Assembly: GCA_025504975.1 (NCBI GenBank)
Contig: JANUWI010000001.1
Location: 3,410,001 to 3,474,000 of the forward strand
Length of the DNA stretch: 64,000 nt
Origin: Plenodomus lindquistii
Taxonomy: Eukaryota > Ascomycota > Dothideomycetes > Pleosporales > Leptosphaeriaceae
Reading direction: 5' to 3'
Shown: in pieces, positions 20,519 to 29,409 of the stretch
How the letters are laid out: every line of letters starts with the position of its first letter
How positions within the stretch are numbered: the first letter of the stretch is position 1
The notes under the pieces: generated by a model
What the model saw: only the letters and a program-made list of their open reading frames with translations
The model's database searches: none
What the model was told of the DNA's origin: nothing
Made by a program: the position numbers and the translations under genes

Positions 20519-21250
20519 TGTCCAAGATTTCCTTTACACGCACTATACCACATTTCAGTCTGGGAGCATCAGTGTAGATTTGTTTCATGTATGGCGCAAT
20601 GGTGTTGGCAATGCATATGGTGGTTGTTAATCAGTGGGGCGCAGGTGAAGGCAAAGTCATAGCGGTGTTGCCATGCCTCCTATTCGCGCATGCAGTACTG
20701 TGCGCAGCACCCAATCGACGCAGCTACGAACAATCTCCCTCAAGTGGCTCATGACTATCGTGTTAGACCAGTGCATTCTTTGGTCGGCCGGCGCGCTACC
20801 TGTGTTTGTCTGCGCTGTCTGTGGTGGAGCCGTGGTCTATCTTCGTAATCGCGGCGTCGACGTGGGGTAGGTCATAACCCCTCCATTCGGGACCTACCAT
20901 GGTAAACCGTAAGCTGCATCACCCATTCAGCGCCGTGCAGCACATCTCACGTTCCTCCTCTTGCTCTCGTTGTCACTGCAAGCACACTCACCGACAAGCA
21001 TTCACTCGGGCAGCACTTTGTCTTTCTAGACATACCCACAAAGGTGCGTGTTTCAGCGTCCCCGCTTGCAGCATCATTGAATGGACCCCGGTCAGGCTCC
21101 CTTCCACACACGCGCCTGGCCCGCGACTAGCTGTTAGGCAGCGTCCGCCCGCTCCTCTACCCGTGCACGCTCTCCGGACGGCCTCCCTCCTTCCACTGTA
21201 CACTGTGACTTGACCCTCGCTCACGTTTCCTTCCATGACTATCTGCTGAC
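20519..21250. other. intergenic between GT15 and a large orphan gene
   Basis: 3' UTR of the mannosyltransferase and promoter/5' UTR of the next gene. CT-rich near the right end. Nothing else seen. Confidence 0.4.
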
Positions 21251-23470
21251 ATGCCTACCAGTCGTTCTGATCCTCCCCAAGACTTCAAGTTCCCTCCAAT
21301 ACAAGTCGACCAGTCGCTCGCCAGGCTAGACTTGGACGACTTAATCATGCGATCATCCGCTCGCCACGCCGAAGAGGCCGGCAGTGGTTTAGACGGCAGT
21401 GCCTACGAGCTGCTCGGCGAAAGTCTGCTGGACGCGTCCGATGACGAGGCCCACACGGAATCCATCACATCAACTGACAGTCCTACGCTTGACGATGCTG
21501 GCTCAGACTTCAGCGATGATGACAATGATTACCCTCTGGTCCAGGACGGCCTGCAGGACAGTCTCTACTCCTCGCAGGCTGACAATACAGCACATCATAT
21601 GGACGTTCTCTCTGTTGGAAGTGGAGAAGACAGTACGTTGACTGAACGGGCGGCCGGTTTGGATCGTAGTGGGAGCATATGGATCAGGCTGGACGAGCAA
21701 CCTACCGACGACGCGAGCCTCACATACGGCAGCCAGGTCTTTATTAGCAAGCCAGACGCCAACAGTGAGCTACACAAAGTGCTCGAAGTATACGGCTGTG
21801 CCCAGATTCGTATGCTAGTCAAGGCTGCCTTAGCGTCACAATACGTTTCAACCCCAGACACATATAGGATTCTCTACGTTGGTAAGCCCGAGAAGTGGAT
21901 TGAGGACTTGATTACAGAGCATATCGGCAAGGCTTTGACAGCCTCACCTCACCCTTCCAAGTCAGTCATGGTCAGAGGCCAGATTGAGCCGTTCAGCCCA
22001 GTCATGCACAGGCTGCGATGTGTCGAGATCCACACATTTGCGGCACATGAGAAGCCATCACACGCTCTGGTAATACTAGAGGACGGGCAGGAACTGAACT
22101 TTGGGAAGGGCCTCCGCTCCAAATCCAACGATCGACCAGACCTGGTCGTCTTCTGCCAACCAGCGGCCATGGGAAGCACTGAAGCTCAAGACTTCGCAGC
22201 TGCCAGTAGGATCCTCCAAAATGAAGGTATTGCGTGCATAGACTTAACAACTGCACGACCATACGGAAGTGGCGTTACTACATTCGATCCACACAAGCTC
22301 AGAGTACACGTGGAAGGCTGTAACGAGGGCGACTCGGACTTCCGATTGAAGGAAATCCTCCCCTTAGACTACTACACATTCGTCCATCTCGAGCCTGCTC
22401 AGTTGAACCGCCACTTAGCGTTCATCAGTCCTCACCTGCTCGCAGCTACACAGTCAAGAAGCGCTTCCCAGCACCTTGCGCAAGGCAACAAGAAATTCGC
22501 TGAATCACCAAAAGCATTCTCCTCGCTCTGGCCAATACTCCGAACTGTACTGAGGCACATCTTAGTCTACGTACTGTTACCAGGTCTGTGTCTAGGGTTT
22601 TTTCATGGCCTCTTCCTTTATCACATGTCAAGTGGTGCGGCCGAAGTCTCGTTCTCACCGCAGAATTCTTCATTGAGCTCTACAATCTCCCAGGCAATAT
22701 CCACATCTTCCAGTGTTCCTGTGGCCGCCGCTCCTACCGTGAAGCCACTTCCCAACGAGCTTACGGCAATCCCGTCACCGCCCAAATCAGCCGCAACGAA
22801 ACCAAAGAAACAGAAAAAGGACTACAGCTTCCAGATATTGGGAACGAACGATCATCAATTCATTCTTGCTCCAAGAGGGGCATTCAAGACCAGCAAGAAT
22901 AAGCCTCAGCTGCAGATCGACGTCTCGCGGGAATCTGAGGCTGTCGCTGTCCGATACAATCGTACTCTGGAAGGCGACTACATTGTCGATCTTGAGTCAG
23001 AGTACCCCAAGAGCAACTTCACCGTGAAGATTGCCACGTATTCGAAGCCTCTGATGCGACAATCTTTTGAGATCACCTTGGGACACAACAGGTCAGCGCT
23101 GGAACAGGTACTTGGCAAAGCAAGGAAGAACCTCAAGCAGCTCTCATCTCTAGCTCAAGAGGAAGTGCAGTCGCAAGTAGCGAGACTGGAAGCTGTTAAA
23201 GAGCCGGTAGCGGCCTACATCCAGGAGACACAACATGAGGTGCAGCGCCAGATAAGCACGGCCGCCGAGTTGTTGAAGCATGCTCAAGGCTCAGCGTGGA
23301 CAGGGCTTCGCCAGGCGACCGCACCAGTTCGGACCTCGTCGACTGTACTGAAAGCCAGAGAGAATGCACTGCGTCTACGGTGCAAGGTGGAGACAGCCAC
23401 AAGCTTGATGGTCAAGGGTAGCAGCAACGAGGAGAGTTGGGCTTGTGCGAAGGTGCGGGAAATGGCGTGA
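21251..23470 (+). CDS. large orphan single-pass membrane protein
   Basis: Single exon, 739 residues, not recognised. Residues 1-170 are acidic and disordered (SLLDASDDEAHTES, DFSDDDNDYPLVQD). Residues 180-420 look like a folded alpha/beta domain (YRILYVGKPEKWIEDLITEH, HALVILEDGQELNFGKGL, DLVVFCQPAAMGSTEA). A single hydrophobic span lies at about 430-457 (LVYVLLPGLCLGFFHGLFLY). Beyond it are a Ser/Pro linker, a beta-sandwich-like segment (YSFQILGTNDHQFILAPRG to SFEITLGHNRS) and a long helical region (LARLEAVKEPVAAYIQETQ). The layout, with an alpha/beta domain on one side of the membrane and a beta domain plus coil on the other, suggests a contact-site or nuclear-envelope type protein, but this is inference. 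Confidence 0.75.
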   Translation: MPTSRSDPPQDFKFPPIQVDQSLARLDLDDLIMRSSARHAEEAGSGLDGSAYELLGESLLDASDDEAHTESITSTDSPTLDDAGSDFSDDDNDYPLVQDGLQDSLYSSQADNTAHHMDVLSVGSGEDSTLTERAAGLDRSGSIWIRLDEQPTDDASLTYGSQVFISKPDANSELHKVLEVYGCAQIRMLVKAALASQYVSTPDTYRILYVGKPEKWIEDLITEHIGKALTASPHPSKSVMVRGQIEPFSPVMHRLRCVEIHTFAAHEKPSHALVILEDGQELNFGKGLRSKSNDRPDLVVFCQPAAMGSTEAQDFAAASRILQNEGIACIDLTTARPYGSGVTTFDPHKLRVHVEGCNEGDSDFRLKEILPLDYYTFVHLEPAQLNRHLAFISPHLLAATQSRSASQHLAQGNKKFAESPKAFSSLWPILRTVLRHILVYVLLPGLCLGFFHGLFLYHMSSGAAEVSFSPQNSSLSSTISQAISTSSSVPVAAAPTVKPLPNELTAIPSPPKSAATKPKKQKKDYSFQILGTNDHQFILAPRGAFKTSKNKPQLQIDVSRESEAVAVRYNRTLEGDYIVDLESEYPKSNFTVKIATYSKPLMRQSFEITLGHNRSALEQVLGKARKNLKQLSSLAQEEVQSQVARLEAVKEPVAAYIQETQHEVQRQISTAAELLKHAQGSAWTGLRQATAPVRTSSTVLKARENALRLRCKVETATSLMVKGSSNEESWACAKVREMA

Positions 23471-24148
23471 GTGGTAGGGCCAATGCGATAAGGATGTTTC
23501 TTTTGAGTGGGAGGACCTTGTTTCTTTGCCATTGGGCGGCGTTGAGTTTGGTTCGAAGAAACCTCACATCTTTGAAGCCGGCGTGATCTGAGTGCGATAC
23601 CCAATGACCCAGGCCAGTCACGAACAAGACGCGTCGATTGCCCTTAGTGGACAGTGTTGTGGCGTTTGAGAGAGGATTCTGGATTCACCATATACCACGA
23701 TCAGATAGCGATCGTCTCCTGTAGTCTTTGCGAAATGTAACTCTCCCCTAAATACATGCTAGCTTCGATCTGCGAGCCCAAAGCCTATGACGTCGTCCGC
23801 CTACTGCATCACAGTGTCACAACACCTTCACAAATGGGTAAACAGAGCTTCGGTAGGAGATGATGGGCAGACAGATGCATGTGGTCTTGTCGGTGAATAT
23901 ATGTATGCTTGATGTGTTAGCAAACGACAGCGTGTCAAGGCATCTGCGGGCAACTGCGGGCGACCGGGGGAGGCAACCAGAGGAGTCCCTGAAATTAAAG
24001 CGGTTTAGCGTGTGCCCCTCCATTGCGCGCCTCCCACTCCAATTTCTAGGGCCAAACAGCGACGACGCCCAAACACACCACCCAACTCATTTTTCGCCCG
24101 CCACTTTCTTCCTCCATTCCCCAGACTAATACCTCGCTACATCACACC
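23471..24148. other. intergenic upstream of RanBP1
   Basis: Between tandem plus-strand genes; holds the RanBP1 promoter and a CT/CA-rich 5' UTR. No other feature. Confidence 0.4.
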
Positions 24149-25096
24149 ATGTCTGACGTCGCAAAGCCAGACCCCGCCGCCGACCAGGCCGCCGCATCTG
24201 GCCCAAGGCTAGTTGAGGACGAGACCGCGAAGGTCACCACGGGCATCGCCGCGAACAAGACGGAGAGCACAGAGACCAAGGACACCACAGCGGCCAAGGA
24301 CGAGAAGCCAATCACGGAGAAGGCCACAGAGGCTGCCACATCCGCCGCGGCTGCAGTCAAGGACAATGTCTTCTCCATGTTCGGTGGCGGCCCCGCAAAG
24401 GTCAAGAAGGAGGAGGTAGACGACGCCGACGAGCCATCCGGCGCTTCAAAGCCCAAGGGCGAGGTATGATCAAGCCTCCGACCACGGCACGGACTCTATT
24501 GACAGTTTGAAGGACGAGAACCCCGAGAACGAGGAGCCCGATGTCGACTTCGCGCCCGTTGTCCACCTTACCGAGAAGGTCGACACCAAGACTAACGAGG
24601 AGCTTGAGGAGCAAGTCTTCAAGATGCGCGCCAAGCTGTTCAAGTTCGACAGGGATTCGAGGGAGTGGAAGGAGCGCGGCACTGGTGATGTCCGGTTACT
24701 GAAGCACAAGGAGAATGGCAAGACCCGCCTGGTTATGCGACGAGACAAGACCCTCAAGGTCTGCGCCAACCACTACGGTACGAGACACATGTTGAAGGGC
24801 GGAGACGAACTATACTGACCTGACCGTTTCATAGTCGTTCCCGACATGAAGCTCTCGCCCAACGTAGGCAGCGACCGCAGCTGGGTCTGGAACGCCGCCG
24901 CCGATGTTAGTGAGGGTGAGCCCGAGGCTCAGACTTTGGCCATTCGTTTCGCCAACTCTGAAAGTAAGCAAATCGTCTTTTCCTGAACCACCACGTTCAT
25001 GTGCTAACGAATTATGTAGACGCCAACGGCTTCAAGGAGGCTTTCATCAAGGCCCAGCAAGAGAATGAGGCTCTCTTTGGCAAGTCAGAGGCGTAG
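24149..25096 (+). CDS. YRB1: Ran-binding protein 1 (YRB1-like)
   Basis: Cytosolic co-activator of RanGAP, needed to disassemble export complexes after nuclear exit. Exons 24149-24463, 24513-24777, 24835-24963 and 25020-25096 join in frame to 261 residues. The first 105 are Ala/Lys/Thr-rich and disordered. The RanBD runs from about 115 to 255, with VHLTEKVDTKTNEELEEQVF, RAKLFKFDRDSREWKERGTG, RLVMRRDKTLKVCANHYVV, SDRSWVWNAAADVSEGEPE and LAIRFANSENANGFKEAF. The acceptor of intron 1 is TTTGAAG at 24512; the nearer CAG at 24505 would break the frame. Confidence 0.95.
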
Positions 25097-25714
25097 GCCG
25101 CTAAACGGACCTACGAACACATTCAAATGCACGGTCTGGCTGGGATCGAACATGTGATGAGGACCGACGCATGGATGCTCGAATAGCGATGACACTTGGA
25201 TGGGTAACATACCACGAGGATAGATGACATGACTCCCCCTTGCACATAGTAGATAGTATTAAATTGGCCGGGTTACAATAGCCCAAGGCATTATCCAAGT
25301 TCAACAATTTCGTCTGTCTGATGTGTACTCACGAAGCTGTCTGAGGATACCATGTCGCAAACCCCCAAACTGCGTGCTGGGATGAGTTTTAGTTTTAGCA
25401 ATTACCGAATGTGTCATGCGGAAGTCCCTCGCCCGGGAACTTAGCAGTCATCGCCAATCACATTGTGCACGCAGCCGGTTCCCATGCTTGCTTGCCGTTT
25501 GTGCCAAGACCTGGTTACGCTAACTTACCAGTCGTCCCCGCGACCTGCGTCTGCCTCCGCCAAATCAAAGCTCGCGACCAGCCACCACCGCGATCCTCAA
25601 CTTCATATACCATAATTGCAACCAACGCGCCCTCCACCAGAACTCAGTCGCGTAAGATCGCGCCATAATACCACTACATCACAACCAAGAGCGCATATTG
25701 CTTCATAGCCCAAC
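25097..25714. other. intergenic between RanBP1 and TAF14-like gene
   Basis: 3' UTR of RanBP1 and promoter of the YEATS gene. No supported feature. Confidence 0.4.
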
Positions 25715-26749
25715 ATGCCGGACGTAAGTTGGAACTGTCCAAGGTTAAATCGCCCAAGTGAGATACTAACATCAGAATAGATCAAGCGATGGGTCAAGCT
25801 CGTCACTCACCAGAAGCCCATGTATGTTCCCATTGTGCGCGACAACAGCTATCTGCTCTCCCTACGCGTCTGCGCGCTGATTGTTGAGCTGCGGCGTCTC
25901 CAAGAAGCTCGCCTGTTGCTAACATGTACTTCCCAGCGATGAGCCCTCACCCGTGGAAGGCTTCCCCATGCGAAAATGGAGCATCGAAGTCTGGCTGCTA
26001 GACGACCAACAGAACGAGGTCCTGCCCACCGTCTTCGAGAAGTGCACCTACAACCTCCACCCCACATTCGAGCGCAACAAGCAAGGTAGGCGTCGCGCAA
26101 ACATTGCCGTGTGCCAGTCGTGCTGACAGGAAGGATAGTCTTCAAGAAGCCTCCGTTCCGCATCGACGAAAAGGGCTGGGGAGAGTTCGACATGAACATT
26201 GTTCTCACGGCCGTGGGCAAGGGCGGCGAACACACTCTAGAACACGATCTCAACTTCCAGTCTGAGCGCTACGAAGCTAAGCACCAAGTCGTACGTACCT
26301 GTTTTCTCTTCTCCGCCCGTCCAGTGCCCTAACGCAGGCAAATGCTAACCACAACCCAACCAGACCTTCCGCAACCCCAAACCCGAGCTCCTTGCCCTCC
26401 TCGCAGAATCCGGCGCCGCCGATGCAAACGGCGTCCGTGGCAAAGACGCAACCAAGAAGAAGAACAGGCGGGACAAGAACGTCGACATGGAGAAGTTGGC
26501 GGATGGTCTGCAGAAGCTGAGCGAGGATGATCTGTTACATGTGGTCACCATGGTGCACGACAACAAAACGAGTGAGACGTATACGAAGAATGATGTTGAG
26601 AGTAAGTTTCTCCTGATAAGAGATGCTGGGGTAGCGAACGACATGCTAACAACAAAGCAGACGGCGAGTTCCACGTCGATCTGTACACGCTGCCTGATTC
26701 GCTAGTCAAGATGCTATGGGACTTTACGGCCAGCAAGGTCGAGTTATAG
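25715..26749 (+). CDS. YEATS-domain transcription factor subunit (TAF14/TFG3-like)
   Basis: Acetyl/crotonyl-lysine reader shared in yeast by TFIID, TFIIF and chromatin remodellers. Six exons (25715-25723, 25781-25821, 25937-26085, 26139-26290, 26364-26601, 26661-26749) join in frame to 225 residues. The first exon is only 9 nt (Met-Pro-Asp). YEATS features are IKRWVKLVTHQKP, PMRKWSIEVWLLDDQQNEV, KCTYNLHPTFERNKQ, PPFRIDEKGWGEFDMNI and TLEHDLNFQSERYEAKHQV. The C-terminal ET-like module (KLSEDDLLHVVTMVHDNKT to EFHVDLYTLPDSLVKMLWDF) distinguishes TAF14 from YAF9. All splice sites are canonical. Confidence 0.93.
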
Positions 26750-27444
26750 AATGCTCCCAAGTCGCCGCCGAAGCCAGCATGTTTACCAGCATCACCAGAC
26801 CGATGGTGGGATTCGGATACGACCTTAGCCTAAAAGCCACACCATACGGCTTCCATATCAAGCACCTCCTCCATGTCTTCTTGATCGAATGCATCCCTAG
26901 GCAGCTAGCTCAGAGCTCGTCTGAATGGAACCACGATCTGACATGGACAAACACCACGCAATACCCCCAAGTCCAGATCTAGACCCCCCCGCCCCCCAAT
27001 CCACCAAAGTTCTCACATCTGTTATTCCCTTCTCCTTTTTCATAATACGAGCAGAGGCGTTTTATCATCCCATCCTTTTTCCGGGTCCAAAAAGCTGGAC
27101 GATGGGTTTCATGCACAACACCGCGCATTGGGCTGGCGCAGTGACTTTTGCGGCAATGGCAATGGGGGGGGGGGTCTCTTGTTCTTTTATTTTGCCTTTT
27201 TTTCACTGATAGGTATGTGGTATCTAGGTGGAATGAAAATCAACATTTAAATCAGTGATGCTTGCGGATGCCATGGCTAGACAGACTATACTGTGCTCAG
27301 AGTACCAGTACCAAAGTTGAGCTGAGCTGGGCAGGTGAAGAAGGAATTCAAACTCATAGCGAACACTGGGTATTTTACATATGCCAGATACATGTCCGTA
27401 TCCTAGACTACAACTACAATTCCGCCACAATACCAACATCTACC
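26750..27444. other. convergent intergenic region
   Basis: 3' ends of the TAF14-like gene and the minus-strand reading frame at 27445. Holds a run of 11 G (27164-27174). Nothing else. Confidence 0.4.
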
Positions 27445-29382
27445 CTATCCACCCAACCACGCCCTAGCCAACTCCTCCAACTCCACCGCCGCACTCCTCC
27501 TCGCCTCCTCCCTATCCCCCTTCCTCTTCTTCTCCCTACCCCTCCTACCACCCCCCCTTCCAACATACACCCTCCCCACCCTCTTTCCCCCTTCCCAAAC
27601 CCTCACTCTATCCCTTCGTCTCCGGGGATACCACACCGTAGGACTCGGTCTACTAACATAGCGACGGATGCGAGTCGCAGGACGAGCTGGTACGCGACGC
27701 GCAGGCGTACGTATTGTCCTCGTTCTCGTTCTCGTTGCCGTTCTCGCGCGTCTACTGCTTGCAACCAGACCAGCGAGGATAGTCGCGCTATTTGTATCTT
27801 GAATGCCGAGACCGCGCCATAGTTTGCGTTGGGCGCGGGGGCCCAGGCGGGTATGCGGAGTGTGAGTGTGGGGGTGGCGGTGGGGATGGGGGAGGAGGGT
27901 GCGGGATGAGAGTATGCGGGCGAGGAGGGATTTTGTGAATTTTGCGAGGCGGGTGAGGGATATGGTTAGGATGGTGTGGCGGTGGATGAGGGAGGTGGGC
28001 GTGTAGTGGGTTTTGAGGGGGATTTTGCGGAGGGGGAGGGGTGGGGGTGGTTGTGAGGGGTCGATGGGGGGGTTTTGGATGATGGAGTTTATGGGGGGTG
28101 CTTGGATAGCTGGTTTGATGGGGGAGGGTTTGATGATAGGATCATCGGGTGACCTCTTGATGACAGGATCAACGTCAGCCTTTTTGACAACGGGAGTCTT
28201 CTCGTTGGGATAGCTGATCGAGGTCTTTATAATGGTAAGGCCATCATGAATCCCATCAACAGTAGAATCAGCGGGTATCTCCCCAGCAGTTGACCCGACA
28301 TAAGTCAGCACAACACCAGACTCATTCCTCCTCCTCATGCGTTCCTGAGCCTGTCTCCGTTGTCTGATGCGGCCCTGAATACTCCTGACTTGGCTTGTCA
28401 ATTTAGCCAGACTTTCCTCGATGACAAGGGCACGGGAATTCAGGGTGCGGTATTCTGGGGGGCGGGTGCGCAACGACGCTACGCTTTCTGGGGCGGAGAG
28501 GCCGAGACTCTCCATGGTCGTTGTGGCTTCAAGGATGAGGCGCATGGTGGTGCGATTCAGGGTGCGGTGTTTTTGATAGAGCGCCTTGTAGATTGTACTG
28601 CTTCCGAACCTGCGTGGGGGTTTGATATCCGAGGGTCGGTTCTCTTGTTCGTAACGTTGCTCTTGTTGCTGCTCTTGTTGCTGCTCGTGCTGCTGCTCCT
28701 TCTGCTGCTCGTGCTGCTGCTCCTTCTGCTGCTCTTGCTGCTGCTTTCGTTGAAAATAATCAGAAAAAGGGGCCACAACATCTGATACCAGGATGCCCTC
28801 TTCAGCAAGACGACTCATGATAGTACTATATTTCTTGTCGAAGCGATCCATTTTACTTTTCAAAGTCCTATACCTGGACTCTATAAGTTGGGTAGCTTTG
28901 AAGGTTGCAGCATGATACTGTTCCCTGGCCGTTTCGCTCTCGTAGGTTGTAGGTACGCTTGAGCTAGCACCGACTTTCTTGTCAAGAGGTTGTTTGGACT
29001 TTTCTTGTTTGCGATTCTTGTTTGGCTTTGGCGCGGTCGCTCGGATCAAGTATTTAAGATTTTGCAAAGTGTCAGAGTGTAGCAGTTGAAAGTGAGGACC
29101 GGGTATGCCGTCTCGCGTGTCTTGGAATTGCTTGAGGATCCGATTGTCGTTCTTGTCGTTTGCTGCAGGAGCTGTCCCTAGCACCCAGTGTAGAAGACTG
29201 CCCAAAGCATTCGATTGTAACAATTGGTCATGCGGATATACATCTCCGTCTCTCGTAGGTTGAGTTTTCTGGGATGCCCGGTCTCTGTACCTCTCATTCA
29301 TTTCGAGTGCTGCTTCCTGCTCAGACTGCAGGCAATTTGACAAGGCGATCGGATGCTTTTGAGAATTAGAATGAATTTTCAT
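27445..29382 (-). CDS. orphan repeat-containing frame, probably the 3' part of the gene at 29383-31209
   Basis: 645 codons, not recognised. It is in the same frame as the upstream reading frame and follows its stop codon with no gap. A candidate 54-nt intron (29356-29409) would remove the stop and this ATG and fuse both into about 1236 residues. Contents in order: two imperfect copies of a 40-residue unit (TRDGDVYPHDQLLQSNALGS and TRDGIPGPHFQLLHSDTLQN, about residues 43-120); a coiled region (ESRYRTLKSKMDRFDKKYST); a Gln/Glu/Lys tract from a CTGCTC-type repeat; helical segments; a Pro/Ile repeat linker (DPVIKRSPDDPIIKPSPIKP); and a very basic Arg-rich end. If it is a separate gene, its promoter lies inside the upstream coding region. 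Confidence 0.55.
   Translation of the reverse strand: MKIHSNSQKHPIALSNCLQSEQEAALEMNERYRDRASQKTQPTRDGDVYPHDQLLQSNALGSLLHWVLGTAPAANDKNDNRILKQFQDTRDGIPGPHFQLLHSDTLQNLKYLIRATAPKPNKNRKQEKSKQPLDKKVGASSSVPTTYESETAREQYHAATFKATQLIESRYRTLKSKMDRFDKKYSTIMSRLAEEGILVSDVVAPFSDYFQRKQQQEQQKEQQHEQQKEQQHEQQQEQQQEQRYEQENRPSDIKPPRRFGSSTIYKALYQKHRTLNRTTMRLILEATTTMESLGLSAPESVASLRTRPPEYRTLNSRALVIEESLAKLTSQVRSIQGRIRQRRQAQERMRRRNESGVVLTYVGSTAGEIPADSTVDGIHDGLTIIKTSISYPNEKTPVVKKADVDPVIKRSPDDPIIKPSPIKPAIQAPPINSIIQNPPIDPSQPPPPLPLRKIPLKTHYTPTSLIHRHTILTISLTRLAKFTKSLLARILSSRTLLPHPHRHPHTHTPHTRLGPRAQRKLWRGLGIQDTNSATILAGLVASSRRARTATRTRTRTIRTPARRVPARPATRIRRYVSRPSPTVWYPRRRRDRVRVWEGGKRVGRVYVGRGGGRRGREKKRKGDREEARRSAAVELEELARAWLGG
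28656..28752. repeat. CTGCTC-type imperfect repeat coding for Gln/Glu/Lys tract
   Basis: Imperfect trinucleotide array. On the minus strand it reads as repeats of KEQQHEQQ. Confidence 0.85.
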
Positions 29383-29409
29383 TTATTCAGCTATTCTACG
29401 CTCACCTAC
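29356..29409 (-). other. candidate 54-nt intron containing an in-frame stop
   Basis: The coding strand shows the donor GTAGGTGAG, a CTAAT branch element and the acceptor AAAAG. The length is a multiple of three and the intron lies in phase 0 (GAC before, CAT after), so splicing joins two long frames and removes the TAA at 29383-29385. GTAGG donors are used elsewhere in the window (spermidine synthase, DUF4604, TAF14-like, ANP1). Confidence 0.55.
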
